NCBI RefSeq assembly: GCF_040372045.1
Contig: NZ_BAABWH010000004.1
Length of the DNA stretch: 64,000 nt
DNA from: Thalassolituus sp006212115
GTDB taxonomy: Bacteria; Pseudomonadota; Gammaproteobacteria; Pseudomonadales; Oceanobacteraceae
Direction: 5' to 3' (one strand)
Positions 17,143 to 26,201 of the stretch are shown here, in pieces. Made by a program: the position numbers and the translations under genes. The stretch's first letter is position 1, and every line of letters starts with the position of its first letter. The notes beneath the pieces were generated by a model that saw only the letters and a list, made by a program, of their open reading frames with translations, was not told the DNA's origin and ran no database searches.

Positions 17143-19044
17143 TCACTTCATCAGATCAAGCAGCAGCTTATTCAGACGCGTGACATATTGTGCAGGCTGT
17201 TTGAGCTGGCTACCTTCCGCCAGTTGAGCCTGAGCATGGATCACCTGTGCCAGTTCTGCAAAGCGATCTTCATCTGCTTCCTGATCAAGGCGTTCAATCA
17301 ATGGATGCGATGGGTTCACTTCCAGAGCGATTTCTGGCTCTGGTACTTTCTGCCCTGCCGCTTCCATCAAACGGCGCATGTGTCCGCCCATGTCATACTG
17401 GCCAACAACAAGACAAGCAGGTGAATCTGACAGTCGAGAGCTAACGCGAACCTCTTTCACTTCGTCTTTCAACGCTGTTTCCAGACGCTCGATCAGTGCC
17501 TTATGGGACTCCTCAAGCTGCTTCTGCTCTTCTTTTTCAGAGTCGTCAGCAAGCTCGTCCAGATCCAGTTCGCCTTTCGTGACATCCTGGAAGGCTTTAC
17601 CGTCGAAATCACTCAGGTGACCCACCATCCACTCATCGACCCGGTCGGTAAGCAACAGGACTTCAATGCCCTTCTTACGGAAGTACTCGAGATGCGGACT
17701 CGCGGCAACCGCTTCGTGGTTTTCGCCAGTGATGTAGTAAATTTTCTTCTGGCCTTCACGCATACGCGCAATGTAATCAGCAAGAGACACAGTTTGCTCA
17801 TTGCCTTCGCTGGTTGTTGTTGCGAAGCGGAACAAGCCTGCAACCTTTTCACGGTTGGCAAAGTCTTCAGCCGGGCCTTCTTTCAGCACTTCACCAAACT
17901 GGCTCCAGAAGGTCTGGTACTTCTCCGGATCTTTCTTCGCCATTTTCTCGAGTGTATCGAGAACTCGCTTCACCAGCGCCGAACGCAGACTATCAACTTG
18001 CTTATCCTGCTGCAGAATCTCACGGGATACGTTCAGTGACAGGTCGTTGCTATCCAGCACACCCTTCACAAAACGCAGGTAGGCTGGCAGGAACTGTTCA
18101 GCGTCGTCCATGATGAACACGCGCTGAACGTACAATTTAACACCGCGACTTGCCTCACGGTTCCACATATCGAACGGCGCTTGTGCCGGGATATACAGCA
18201 GGCTGGTGTAGTTAAGCTTGCCCTCAACCGTGTTATGCATCCAGGTCAATGGCTCGTTCCAGTCATGAGAAACGTGCTTATAGAATTCTTTGTACTCGTC
18301 TTCGCTCAGGTCGCTCTTCGCCCGGGTCCACATGGCTTGTGCCTGGTTGACCGCCTCTGGCGCTGACGACTCTTCACCTTCGCTGTCTTCTTCATTGGCA
18401 TCCTGCTGAACGAATACTGGGATGGCAATGTGATCTGAATACTTTTTAATCAGATTCTGGAGTCGGAAACTGTCGGCAAACTCGTCTTCGCCTTCTTTGA
18501 GGTGAAGCGTAATCTGCGTACCACGACCGGCCTTTTCAATGCTTTCGAGGCTGAATTCGCCCTCGCCTTCGGATTCCCAACGAGTACCTTGATCAGCGCT
18601 CTCACCCGCACGGCGAGTTTCGACAACCACTTTATCAGCAACGATAAACGCCGAATAAAAACCCACACCGAACTGACCAATCAGCTGGGAGTCTTTTTGC
18701 TGATCACCGCTCAACTGGCTGAGGAATTCAGCTGTACCCGACTTAGCGATGGTACCAAGGTGGTTCACCACGTCATCGCGGGTCATACCAATACCGTTGT
18801 CGGCAATGGTCAGTGTTTTTGCTTCTTTGTCGAAGGTGATGTCGACTTTGAGATCCGCTTCTGATTCATACAGGTCATTGTTACTCAGAGCCTGGAAACG
18901 CAGCTTGTCACACGCATCGGATGCGTTGGATACAAGCTCGCGTAGGAAGATCTCTTTGTTGGAATACAAGGAATGAATCATCAGGTGCAGAAGCTGCTTA
19001 ACCTCTGTTTTAAACCCCAAAGTTTCTTTGCTTGCGGCGGTCAT
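17143..19044 (-). CDS. htpG: molecular chaperone HtpG (Hsp90)
   Basis: ATP-dependent bacterial Hsp90. The 633-residue protein has the N-terminal GHKL ATPase domain (FLRELVSNASDA, DNGIGMTRDD, GQFGVGFYSAF), the middle domain with NVSREILQ, and a C-terminal dimerisation domain. ATG is at 19042-19044 with GAAAGGAGAG before it. A heat-shock sigma promoter lies directly upstream. Confidence 0.98.
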   Translation of the reverse strand: MTAASKETLGFKTEVKQLLHLMIHSLYSNKEIFLRELVSNASDACDKLRFQALSNNDLYESEADLKVDITFDKEAKTLTIADNGIGMTRDDVVNHLGTIAKSGTAEFLSQLSGDQQKDSQLIGQFGVGFYSAFIVADKVVVETRRAGESADQGTRWESEGEGEFSLESIEKAGRGTQITLHLKEGEDEFADSFRLQNLIKKYSDHIAIPVFVQQDANEEDSEGEESSAPEAVNQAQAMWTRAKSDLSEDEYKEFYKHVSHDWNEPLTWMHNTVEGKLNYTSLLYIPAQAPFDMWNREASRGVKLYVQRVFIMDDAEQFLPAYLRFVKGVLDSNDLSLNVSREILQQDKQVDSLRSALVKRVLDTLEKMAKKDPEKYQTFWSQFGEVLKEGPAEDFANREKVAGLFRFATTTSEGNEQTVSLADYIARMREGQKKIYYITGENHEAVAASPHLEYFRKKGIEVLLLTDRVDEWMVGHLSDFDGKAFQDVTKGELDLDELADDSEKEEQKQLEESHKALIERLETALKDEVKEVRVSSRLSDSPACLVVGQYDMGGHMRRLMEAAGQKVPEPEIALEVNPSHPLIERLDQEADEDRFAELAQVIHAQAQLAEGSQLKQPAQYVTRLNKLLLDLMK

Positions 19045-19106
19045 TCGTCTCTCCTTTCAACTTAGTTGTCGCCTGCTCGGCGACCCACAACAGTGTACAG
19101 CGCTCT

Positions 19107-19134
19107 ATCTGGGGGCAACTGAAGGCTTTTCAAG
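19107..19134 (-). promoter_or_regulatory. sigma-32 heat-shock promoter of htpG
   Basis: On the minus strand CTTGAAA (19134-19128), a 13-base spacer and CCCCAGAT (19114-19107) match the RpoH consensus (CTTGAAA, N11-16, CCCCATNT) at nearly every position. It lies 63-90 bases upstream of htpG and only four bases after the thiDE stop. It explains htpG expression independent of the thiamine operon. Confidence 0.85.
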
Positions 19135-19137
19135 ACT

Positions 19138-20775
19138 TCAGTTGATTTTGTCGACTCCTGATTGCGATGCATCGAGTGCGTTACGCAGAGTTCGCAGGGT
19201 CTCTCCGATACGTGGTTCATCTGCCGGCCCACCCGCGATACAGGTGACCAGCGCAAACGAGCCCACTCCCGTTGCTGCGACAGCGGCGACATTGTCGGGA
19301 ACTATCCCGCCGATGCAGGTACGTGGCCATGCCTTGTACCGCTGCGACCAGGCGGTCAGGCGGTCAATGCCCAGCGGCGGATATTTCAGTTTTTTCGATA
19401 ACGGAGGAAACACGGGGCCAAAGGCGATGTAACTCGGTTCAAAAAAGCGCGCTCGCGCAATTTCCCAATCCGTATGAGTGCTGATTCCAAGGCCGACACC
19501 CGACGCACGCAATGCGCGAATGTCTGCGTCCATTAGATCTTCCTGCCCCAGATGCACCCCATCCGGGTGAATATCCAACGCCAGACGCCAATCATCATTC
19601 AACCAGAACGCCACGCCTGCTTTGCGACAAAGATTAAGAACCTCAAGAGTTTGTTCGCGATAATCCGGACGCATATCTTTTACGCGCCACTGCAATGTAT
19701 CGATACCTTGTCTGATCAGAATCTTTGCGTGTTCAACCGAATCCGTCAGTGCATACAATCCGGGTTTATAAGGCGTAAACGCGGCTTGCTCATGTATACG
19801 ATGCCCAATTGATTGAGATGTTTGGTCAGTGACAATACGACTAACAATATTTGTAACGATGGGCCATTCATCGCCGTCGTCTGGAAGAGCGCGCGCCTGT
19901 GAATTGCCGTAATCGAAACGCTCGCAACCGGATGCATTCAGCAACGCCTGACGCGTCGCTGCGGCACCCTTTAACAGAGCATCGTACAAACGTTCTCCCA
20001 CCGATAAGTGCGCTGCCACCGCCGCAGAGAAGTGACTTCCTGTGCCGTGCGCAGAAGCTGACACACGACGTTGATGCATGGCAAACTCTGTCAGGACGCC
20101 CGTCTCTGGAATACCCTCGTCAGGACGACTGTATACCCGATCGGTGACCCAACAACCTGCACCTTTGAGGCCGGTTAGCACGTCGTTTTCAGCCCCATCT
20201 TTTTGATGCTCATCACCTGCAATGTCGCCACCGGTAATCACAACCGTCGACGCGCCCATTTTCTGTAATTGCCGCGCGGCGCTGTCAGCATTCAGCGTAG
20301 CGTTTGCCTGATGATCGTCATTCGCAACGTTGCAGAGTGCCCATGCTTCGCAAAGACTTGGCGTCATAACGCTGACTAAGGGCACAAGTGACATCAGCTC
20401 GGTGTGATAGGCCGGTAAATGGCCTAAGGTAGACTTGAGAACCGGATCCCAGACAATCTGCACTTCAGCCCTGCTGCGAAGTTCGGTCAGCAACTCTCTG
20501 ATCAGGCCTATCATGGCAGGATCTGGCGGCAGCCAACCAATCAGAACGACATTGGGCAGCCCGTCTTTCAGCGCGGATTCGAATTGCTGCTTTACCAATG
20601 AGCACGACACCGCCTCTGTATGCTCGACACCCTCGTGACTCTGTACAGTGACCGCCGTCAGAACCGTACGACATTCGCACTCAATCAATGCGGCCTGCGC
20701 AAGGGCCGCCTGTAATCCTGCGCCGCCCCTGCTGTCAGAGGCACATATCACCAGCATGTAATCCCTTGCCATCAT
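19138..20775 (-). CDS. thiDE: ThiD-ThiE fusion: hydroxymethylpyrimidine (phosphate) kinase / thiamine-phosphate synthase
   Basis: Bifunctional 545-residue protein. The N-terminal half (about 1-320) is a PfkB-like ThiD domain that should phosphorylate HMP-P. The C-terminal half (about 335-545) is ThiE (YALTD, NDDWRLA, HLGQEDL, GPVFPP...KYPPLG). The ThiD half is divergent: the usual SGGAG is RGGAG and the catalytic HGTGC is HGTGS (Ser247). ThiE looks normal. ATG 20773-20775 overlaps the thiG stop. Last gene of the riboswitch-controlled operon. Confidence 0.9.
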   Translation of the reverse strand: MMARDYMLVICASDSRGGAGLQAALAQAALIECECRTVLTAVTVQSHEGVEHTEAVSCSLVKQQFESALKDGLPNVVLIGWLPPDPAMIGLIRELLTELRSRAEVQIVWDPVLKSTLGHLPAYHTELMSLVPLVSVMTPSLCEAWALCNVANDDHQANATLNADSAARQLQKMGASTVVITGGDIAGDEHQKDGAENDVLTGLKGAGCWVTDRVYSRPDEGIPETGVLTEFAMHQRRVSASAHGTGSHFSAAVAAHLSVGERLYDALLKGAAATRQALLNASGCERFDYGNSQARALPDDGDEWPIVTNIVSRIVTDQTSQSIGHRIHEQAAFTPYKPGLYALTDSVEHAKILIRQGIDTLQWRVKDMRPDYREQTLEVLNLCRKAGVAFWLNDDWRLALDIHPDGVHLGQEDLMDADIRALRASGVGLGISTHTDWEIARARFFEPSYIAFGPVFPPLSKKLKYPPLGIDRLTAWSQRYKAWPRTCIGGIVPDNVAAVAATGVGSFALVTCIAGGPADEPRIGETLRTLRNALDASQSGVDKIN

Positions 20776-21596
20776 GGTGCACTCTGATGCCAGAACGGCA
20801 GCCCCGCATTGGGCGTACTCGGTACTGCCCGATCTCTTTCCGGGATAACACCGGCCTGATACGCCTGTCGTCCTGCCTCAATGGCACTGTCGAAGGCAGC
20901 GGCCATCGCGACCGGATCATTCGACTTGGCCACTGCAGTATTAAGCAACACCGCATCGGCCCCCAGCTCCATCGCTTGCATCGCCTGAGAGGGACGCCCA
21001 ATCCCAGCGTCGATGACGATCACCGCCTCTTTTAACGATGAGCGTAAGGTTTGGAACTGATACGGGTTGAGCAAGCCTTTTCCGGTTCCGATGGGTGCAG
21101 CGAGGGGCATCACCGCAGGGCACCCCAGCGACAGTAACTTCTCACAGACACCAAGATCATCCGTGCAATAGGGCAACACAGAGAAGCCTTGTTGCTGTAG
21201 CTCTTTAGCAGCATCCACCAGCTCAAAGACATCCGGCTGGAGGCTGTAGTCGTCGCCAATAACCTCGAGTTTAATCCATTGGGTATTAAACAGTTCGCGT
21301 GCGAGAACGGCGAGATGAATGGCCTCTTTTGCGGACGTTGCGCCGGCCGTATTCGGCAATAACTTTGCCCGACTCGATGCCAACCATTCTTCAATACGGT
21401 GACGATAGTCATTGTGCTTTACCTGCCCCGCAGTCTGGCGTCGCAGCGAAACCGTGACGAACCCAGGATTGGCTGCAGCAAACGCTGCCCCCATGATATC
21501 CGGCGAAGGGTAATCAGAACTTCCGAGCCAGAACCGACTGGATATAACCGTTTCCGCAATCGTTAACTGGGAAGTCGAACTCTCTGTATTAACCAC
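20772..21596 (-). CDS. thiG: thiazole synthase ThiG
   Basis: Forms the thiazole phosphate ring from deoxyxylulose-5-phosphate, dehydroglycine and ThiS-thiocarboxylate. The 274-residue (beta/alpha)8 protein has the conserved NTAGATSAKEA, the Schiff-base lysine in WIKLEVIGDD, and GIGRPSQAMQAMELGADAVL near the C-terminus. It overlaps thiS by 8 bases and thiDE by 4. The start may be somewhat further in, since family members are often near 260 residues. Confidence 0.95.
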   Translation of the reverse strand: MVNTESSTSQLTIAETVISSRFWLGSSDYPSPDIMGAAFAAANPGFVTVSLRRQTAGQVKHNDYRHRIEEWLASSRAKLLPNTAGATSAKEAIHLAVLARELFNTQWIKLEVIGDDYSLQPDVFELVDAAKELQQQGFSVLPYCTDDLGVCEKLLSLGCPAVMPLAAPIGTGKGLLNPYQFQTLRSSLKEAVIVIDAGIGRPSQAMQAMELGADAVLLNTAVAKSNDPVAMAAAFDSAIEAGRQAYQAGVIPERDRAVPSTPNAGLPFWHQSAP

Positions 21597-21798
21597 CGGT
21601 TATTACCCCCAGAATATCAACCAAGTCATTGTCTTTCAGTGCAACGTCCTTCCACCGGTCTTTTGTTACCAACTCGCTGTTCACCGCAACGATGTAGCGG
21701 CCAGATTCATCCGGGTATTGCAGATGATTAACAACCAGATCAAACAATGACTCCGGCGTAACGACCTCGGTACTCTCACCGTTAATAACGAGTTTCAT
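21589..21798 (-). CDS. thiS: sulfur carrier protein ThiS
   Basis: A 69-residue ubiquitin-like sulfur carrier ending in the required Gly-Gly (ILGVITGG), which is adenylated and thiocarboxylated. It overlaps the end of thiO by 17 bases and the start of thiG by 8. No thiF is seen in this window, so adenylation must be done by an enzyme encoded elsewhere. Confidence 0.95.
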   Translation of the reverse strand: MKLVINGESTEVVTPESLFDLVVNHLQYPDESGRYIVAVNSELVTKDRWKDVALKDNDLVDILGVITGG

Positions 21799-22948
21799 AT
21801 ACCCTCCGCGGGTCTGTTGACGACCGTTTTGGTAAAGAAATTAAGCCCGATAATGCACCGAGCGTGAGTTTTTCGAGTAAGGCTGGTGCAAGAAGAAAAC
21901 CGTGTCTGAAAAGTCCATTTACAACAATGCGACCGTTATCATGTGTGTCGTCGATAATGACGGGGCGATGATCTTGCGTCGCTGGCCGCAAATTAGTCTC
22001 CATCGACAAAATCCGGGCTTCGGAAAATTCAGGCGCTAGCGCCCAAAAAGCGCTCAGCATTTCCATTGCAGAACGTACACTCACGGGTGAGCGATCATTG
22101 GTTTCCAGTTCGGTCGCACCGAGTTGATATTTCCCCTCGCCCCTGGGAACCAGATACAGGTGATAGCGCGGATGAAGTAAACGTATCGGGCGATGAATCT
22201 CGATTTCCGGACACGCAACCCAGATGGTTTCACCGCGAATTCCGCGTATTCCTTCAATGGACTGCGTGCTCCTGTCCTTTTCTGGATATTGTTCTGGATA
22301 GTGCGCGCGAGACACCATCCCGGCACCACGACAATCGATCACGATGTCTGCCGCAAGCTCCGAATCACCTCGTCGATAGAGATGGCGATCACCATCAAAC
22401 TGGACTGGAGCAGAATAATGAAACTCAGCACCATACTGCTCCGCTGCGGAGGACAGCGCCGACAGTAAAGTACGGTTATCTACCTGAGCTTCATCAGGCA
22501 ACCAGAAACCTCTGTCGAACGAAGTTGAAAGCTGAGGTTCTTTTTTGGCTATGCCTTCTTTATCGAGTGCAACGGCATACGATTCACCGGGTAATTCAGC
22601 ATCACAGACTTTATTTTTGAATAATGTCAGTTCTGCAGCATCCGACGGATGCGCAACCACCAGAGTGCCACGACGTAAATACCGCACCGACTGTCCGGTA
22701 TCGCGTTGCAGTTCTGCCAATAATTGTGGCCACAACTGTAGAGAACGCAGGCCAAGCTGGAACACATCTGGATGGCACAGAGGCTTTTCTGAGATGGGTG
22801 CAATCATGGCCGCAGCAGTCCACGCTGCCGATAAAGATGCATCCTGTCGGGACGCATCATAGACAGATACCTTCACACCGCTTTTACTGAGTCGCCAAGC
22901 CAGCAGTCGACCCATTAACCCAGCCCCAACAATAACGGCTTGGGTCAT
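21782..22948 (-). CDS. thiO: glycine oxidase ThiO
   Basis: FAD enzyme that oxidises glycine to the imine used by ThiG; it replaces ThiH in aerobes. The 388-residue protein begins with a dinucleotide fold (VIVGAGLMGRLLAWRL) and has the DAO-family region NDRSPVSVRSAMEML...ATQDHRPVI and GHGF-like FRHGFLLAP near the C-terminus. It overlaps thiC by one base (ATGA type). Confidence 0.92.
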   Translation of the reverse strand: MTQAVIVGAGLMGRLLAWRLSKSGVKVSVYDASRQDASLSAAWTAAAMIAPISEKPLCHPDVFQLGLRSLQLWPQLLAELQRDTGQSVRYLRRGTLVVAHPSDAAELTLFKNKVCDAELPGESYAVALDKEGIAKKEPQLSTSFDRGFWLPDEAQVDNRTLLSALSSAAEQYGAEFHYSAPVQFDGDRHLYRRGDSELAADIVIDCRGAGMVSRAHYPEQYPEKDRSTQSIEGIRGIRGETIWVACPEIEIHRPIRLLHPRYHLYLVPRGEGKYQLGATELETNDRSPVSVRSAMEMLSAFWALAPEFSEARILSMETNLRPATQDHRPVIIDDTHDNGRIVVNGLFRHGFLLAPALLEKLTLGALSGLISLPKRSSTDPRRVYETRY

Positions 22949-24777
22949 CAGGAAGACACCGCATCGACATACAGTTGGCTGCCTTCTTCACGGAATTTTT
23001 CCGACATTTCTTCCATGCCCGCTTCCCTGTTGCGGATATCATGAGACAGTTTCATTGAGCAGAATTTAGGCCCACACATAGAACAGAAATGCGCCACTTT
23101 ATGCCCTTCACGTGGCATGGTTTCATCGTGATAACGACGTGCGGTTTCCGGGTCCAATGCAAGATTGAACTGATCCTCCCAGCGGAACTCGAAACGCGCC
23201 GCGGACATGGCGTTATCATGTAACTGCGCCGCGGGATGTCCTTTTGCGAGATCCGCCGCATGCGCCGCAATCTTGTAGGCAATCAAACCTTGTTTAACGT
23301 CTTCTTTATTCGGTAATCCAAGGTGCTCTTTTGGTGTGACGTAGCACAGCATGGCACAGCCATACCAGCCGATTAATGCCGCACCAATCCCCGAAGTGAT
23401 GTGATCGTAGGCGGGGGCAATATCGGTAGTCAGTGGACCAAGGGTGTAGAACGGCGCTTCATGACAATGAGTTAATTGCTCCTGCATATTGCGCTCAATC
23501 AGGTGCATGGGAACGTGCCCGGGGCCTTCAATAAAGGTTTGTACATCGTGCTCCCAAGCGATTTTTGTCAGCTCACCCAGCGTTCGTAATTCTGCGAATT
23601 GAGCTTCGTCATTCGCATCGGCAATCGAACCCGGACGCAGACCATCTCCAAGAGAGAAGCAGATGTCGTACGCCTTCATGATTTCGCAGATCTCTTCGAA
23701 GTGCGTATACAGGAAGTTTTCCTTGTGATGAGCCAGACACCACTTCGCCATAATTGAACCACCCCGGCTGACAATTCCGGTCAGTCGGTTCGCGGTCATG
23801 GGAATGTACGCAAGGCGAACCCCGGCATGAATGGTAAAATAATCGACGCCTTGTTCAGCCTGTTCAATAAGTGTGTCGCGATACACTTCCCAAGTCAGGT
23901 TTTCGGCAATGCCACCTACTTTTTCCAGTGCCTGATACAAAGGCACGGTACCCACTGGAACCGGTGAATTACGCATAATCCATTCGCGCGTCTCGTGAAT
24001 GTTCTTACCCGTAGAAAGATCCATTATGGTGTCAGCGCCCCAGCGTGTAGCCCACACCATTTTTTCCACTTCGTCAGAAATGCTGGACGATACCGCTGAA
24101 TTACCGATATTAGCGTTCACTTTGACGCGGAAGTTGCGCCCGATAATCATGGGTTCGGCTTCAGGGTGATTAATATTGGCTGGAATAACAGCTCGCCCTG
24201 CTGCAACTTCGGAACGGACAAATTCGGGAGTAATTATCTCTGGGATTCGTGCACCGTATGGTTGTCCCGGATGCTGCTCAGCAACCGCCGACTGAATTTC
24301 CTGGTCGGACAATCCGAGGTTCTCGCGTATCGCAACAAACTCCATCTCAGGGGTAATGATGCCCTGTCGTGCGTACCAGAGCTGAGAGACATTTCGCCCC
24401 GGCTTCGCCTTACGAGTAACGATATCGCCTTTGAACTGCCCCTCTTTTGCCTGAATACGCTTCTGGCGAACCGGGCGGCGATCTGTAAATTCGGTGTCTT
24501 CCCGCTCTTCAATCCATGCAGTCCGGATGCCCGCCAGTCCCCCAGTAACAGCAACATCGATATGCTGGTCGGTGTAAGGGCCAGACGTATCGTATAGTCG
24601 TAATGGCGCATTCGGGGTAGCAGTGCCGTCTGCGTGTTGGGTGTCAGATAGTGAAATTTCGCGCATCCCAACGCGGATATCGGAACGGCTTCCAGTGATG
24701 TATAGCTTGTCCGAGGACGGGTATTGGTAGGATGGGTTAAATTCGTTTTGTGTGGTGTCAGCCATGCTCTTCTCCAA
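22948..24777 (-). CDS. thiC: phosphomethylpyrimidine synthase ThiC
   Basis: Radical SAM enzyme that converts AIR to HMP-P, the pyrimidine half of thiamine. The 609-residue length is typical. The non-standard cluster motif CSMCGPKFC is present near residue 570. Other signatures include GADTIMDLSTG, ITSRGGSI-like IVSRGGSIMAKWC and EGPGHVPMH. First gene of the operon, about 140 bases after a TPP riboswitch. Confidence 0.98.
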   Translation of the reverse strand: MEKSMADTTQNEFNPSYQYPSSDKLYITGSRSDIRVGMREISLSDTQHADGTATPNAPLRLYDTSGPYTDQHIDVAVTGGLAGIRTAWIEEREDTEFTDRRPVRQKRIQAKEGQFKGDIVTRKAKPGRNVSQLWYARQGIITPEMEFVAIRENLGLSDQEIQSAVAEQHPGQPYGARIPEIITPEFVRSEVAAGRAVIPANINHPEAEPMIIGRNFRVKVNANIGNSAVSSSISDEVEKMVWATRWGADTIMDLSTGKNIHETREWIMRNSPVPVGTVPLYQALEKVGGIAENLTWEVYRDTLIEQAEQGVDYFTIHAGVRLAYIPMTANRLTGIVSRGGSIMAKWCLAHHKENFLYTHFEEICEIMKAYDICFSLGDGLRPGSIADANDEAQFAELRTLGELTKIAWEHDVQTFIEGPGHVPMHLIERNMQEQLTHCHEAPFYTLGPLTTDIAPAYDHITSGIGAALIGWYGCAMLCYVTPKEHLGLPNKEDVKQGLIAYKIAAHAADLAKGHPAAQLHDNAMSAARFEFRWEDQFNLALDPETARRYHDETMPREGHKVAHFCSMCGPKFCSMKLSHDIRNREAGMEEMSEKFREEGSQLYVDAVSS

Positions 24778-24842
24778 AATGGATCAGGCAGGCAGCGACG
24801 AGAAATAAAGACGTGCATGCACACGACCAAAACCTAAAATAC

Positions 24843-24909
24843 CAGCCAGATAAGGGCCGGCTGCAGGCTAAGGCGCGCTTACGCATAAACACGAAGACAA
24901 GGCTTCGTG
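24843..24909 (-). promoter_or_regulatory. possible riboswitch expression platform hairpins
   Basis: Two inverted repeats lie between the TPP aptamer and thiC: CACGAAG/CTTCGTG (24890-24909) and CAGCC/GGCTG (24843-24863). The second is followed on the minus strand by T-rich sequence. They could form a terminator/antiterminator pair, but the T runs are interrupted, so translational control is also possible. Confidence 0.4.
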
Positions 24910-24918
24910 ATAGGCATC

Positions 24919-25022
24919 TCTGTTCCCTACGCTGGCACTAACCAGATCAGGTTCAACGGGACCCGCATTCGCGATCTCAGCCTGTGTCGTTAAATCAATA
25001 ACGGGTCAGGCACCCCGACAGA
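24919..25022 (-). promoter_or_regulatory. TPP riboswitch (THI element)
   Basis: The minus strand shows the conserved aptamer pieces in order: CGGGGTGCC, GGCTGAGA, GTTGAACCTGATCTGG, and GCCAGCGTAGGGAA. The P1 helix is ACAGA/TCTGT (25018-25022 with 24919-24923). It precedes thiC and should repress the whole thi operon when TPP is abundant. Confidence 0.95.
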
Positions 25023-25034
25023 TAATTCGCAAGT

Positions 25035-25064
25035 AGTGTAAAGCCGTCGTCCAGTGCTTGGCAA
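25035..25064 (-). promoter_or_regulatory. candidate promoter of the thi operon
   Basis: On the minus strand TTGCCA (25064-25059) and TACACT (25040-25035) are spaced by 18 bases. The predicted start would fall just before the TPP aptamer, as expected for a riboswitch leader. Confidence 0.45.
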
Positions 25065-25138
25065 GGACGCATCATTGCCTTCAATCAACGCCTCGATCTG
25101 AAGCACTACAGCACTCACGCGCTGTACCACTGAATTTC

Positions 25139-25594
25139 TTAGTCCTGCACCAGTAAGAAGTGAGCCCGAGCCGTTGCGATAGGCTCGGCCGGATCAGACT
25201 GCCACGCGTTAATCGCGACATTAGCAACCCGGCTGCCCTGCCTCCAGACCTGACAACTGATGTAGGTGTCCTGCAGGCGTCCTGCACGCAGATAATCAAT
25301 AGAGAAGTCGATAATCTTTGGTAACGCGATGCTCTCCATCGTCATCAGTAAGTGCAGTGCACCAGCGGTTTCCATGCTACCTGCAATCACTCCACCGTGA
25401 ATCGCCGGTAGCATGGGGTTACCTATATTGTCTTTGTTCGCCGGTACGATAAACGTTGGTTGCAGATCCATGGAGTGCAGCTGAATACCCAGCAGCTTTG
25501 CGTAGGGAACCGCCTCAACAACGGCATCGAAGTTACCGCTCTGGCGACATTTCAGAAGTACAGTGCGTAGCTCATCAGGCATCTCATTGCTCAT
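25139..25594 (-). CDS. PaaI-type hotdog thioesterase
   Basis: A 151-residue single-hotdog protein. The family motif IHGGVIAGSMETAGALHLL has the conserved His-Gly-Gly and the acidic residue on the following helix. C-terminal VANVAINAWQ...ATARAHFLLV is the usual last strands. It overlaps its upstream paralogue by four bases (ATGA), so the two are co-translated and may act together. Acyl-CoA substrate unknown. Confidence 0.85.
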   Translation of the reverse strand: MSNEMPDELRTVLLKCRQSGNFDAVVEAVPYAKLLGIQLHSMDLQPTFIVPANKDNIGNPMLPAIHGGVIAGSMETAGALHLLMTMESIALPKIIDFSIDYLRAGRLQDTYISCQVWRQGSRVANVAINAWQSDPAEPIATARAHFLLVQD

Positions 25595-26070
25595 GCTGAC
25601 TTGCCTCCATTACTCGATTGCGCTGTTCCACCGAGTTTCAGGCCGATACGCATAAAATTAGCCGTACACGTAGCGATGACCTTGTTGTCGCTCTCCTGAC
25701 GCACTTCTCCCTGAGTGAAGACCAGACTGTTCGCTTTCCGTACAATCTTTGCCTCACCGATCAGGTTCTCGCCGGGGCTGGCTGCGCGGTGATAATCCAT
25801 GCGTAAATCCAGTGTCGGACAGACCTCACCATCTTCAAAACAGTTAAATGCAGCCGTTCCGCATGCGGTATCCATAAGGGTGGTCAGACTGCCGCCCGCC
25901 ACCACGCCATTCTCGGGATTGCCTATAATCTGTTCACTGTAAGGCAGTTTGAGAATCACTTTTTCACCGTCTGCGTATTCCACCGACATCTTGAGTAGGC
26001 GACAATGCGGCAAGACTGAGACAAATCGCGCCGCTCTCTGGGTCAGTTGTTCTGACATTTCAGGACTCAC
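25591..26070 (-). CDS. PaaI-type hotdog thioesterase
   Basis: A 159-residue hotdog protein, paralogous to the next gene. The motif here is NGVVAGGSLTTLMDTACGTAAF, with Asn-Gly in place of the first His-Gly, a known variant in PaaI-like enzymes. The second half (LDLRMDYHRAASPGENLIGEAKIVRKANSLVFTQGEV) is a typical thioesterase ending. A start four codons in (MSEQL) is also possible. Probably hydrolyses small acyl- or aryl-CoA esters; substrate unknown. Confidence 0.85.
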   Translation of the reverse strand: MSPEMSEQLTQRAARFVSVLPHCRLLKMSVEYADGEKVILKLPYSEQIIGNPENGVVAGGSLTTLMDTACGTAAFNCFEDGEVCPTLDLRMDYHRAASPGENLIGEAKIVRKANSLVFTQGEVRQESDNKVIATCTANFMRIGLKLGGTAQSSNGGKSA

Positions 26071-26151
26071 TCCTCGTGATCAATGTCGCTAAAGTACGCG
26101 GCCTAAGGCTTTGGAGCAATGGCGCATCCGAGCAGTGTTATTGACATTTAC

Positions 26152-26178
26152 GATCACGTAAAAACTCTGTACGTGATC
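26152..26178. promoter_or_regulatory. palindromic operator candidate before the TesB-like gene
   Basis: GATCACGTA (26152-26160) and TACGTGATC (26170-26178) are a perfect 9-bp inverted repeat with a 9-base centre. TTGACA sits 6 bases before it (26141-26146). It lies 24 bases before a start codon and between divergent thioesterase genes, so a repressor binding here could control both sides. Confidence 0.6.
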
Positions 26179-26201
26179 CATACAGCAAAATTGGAGTATA
26201 G

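Noticed and set aside
26141..26169. Standard sigma-70 promoter using TTGACA before the TesB-like gene
   Set aside because: No acceptable -10 lies at 16-18 bases; only the palindrome is reported.
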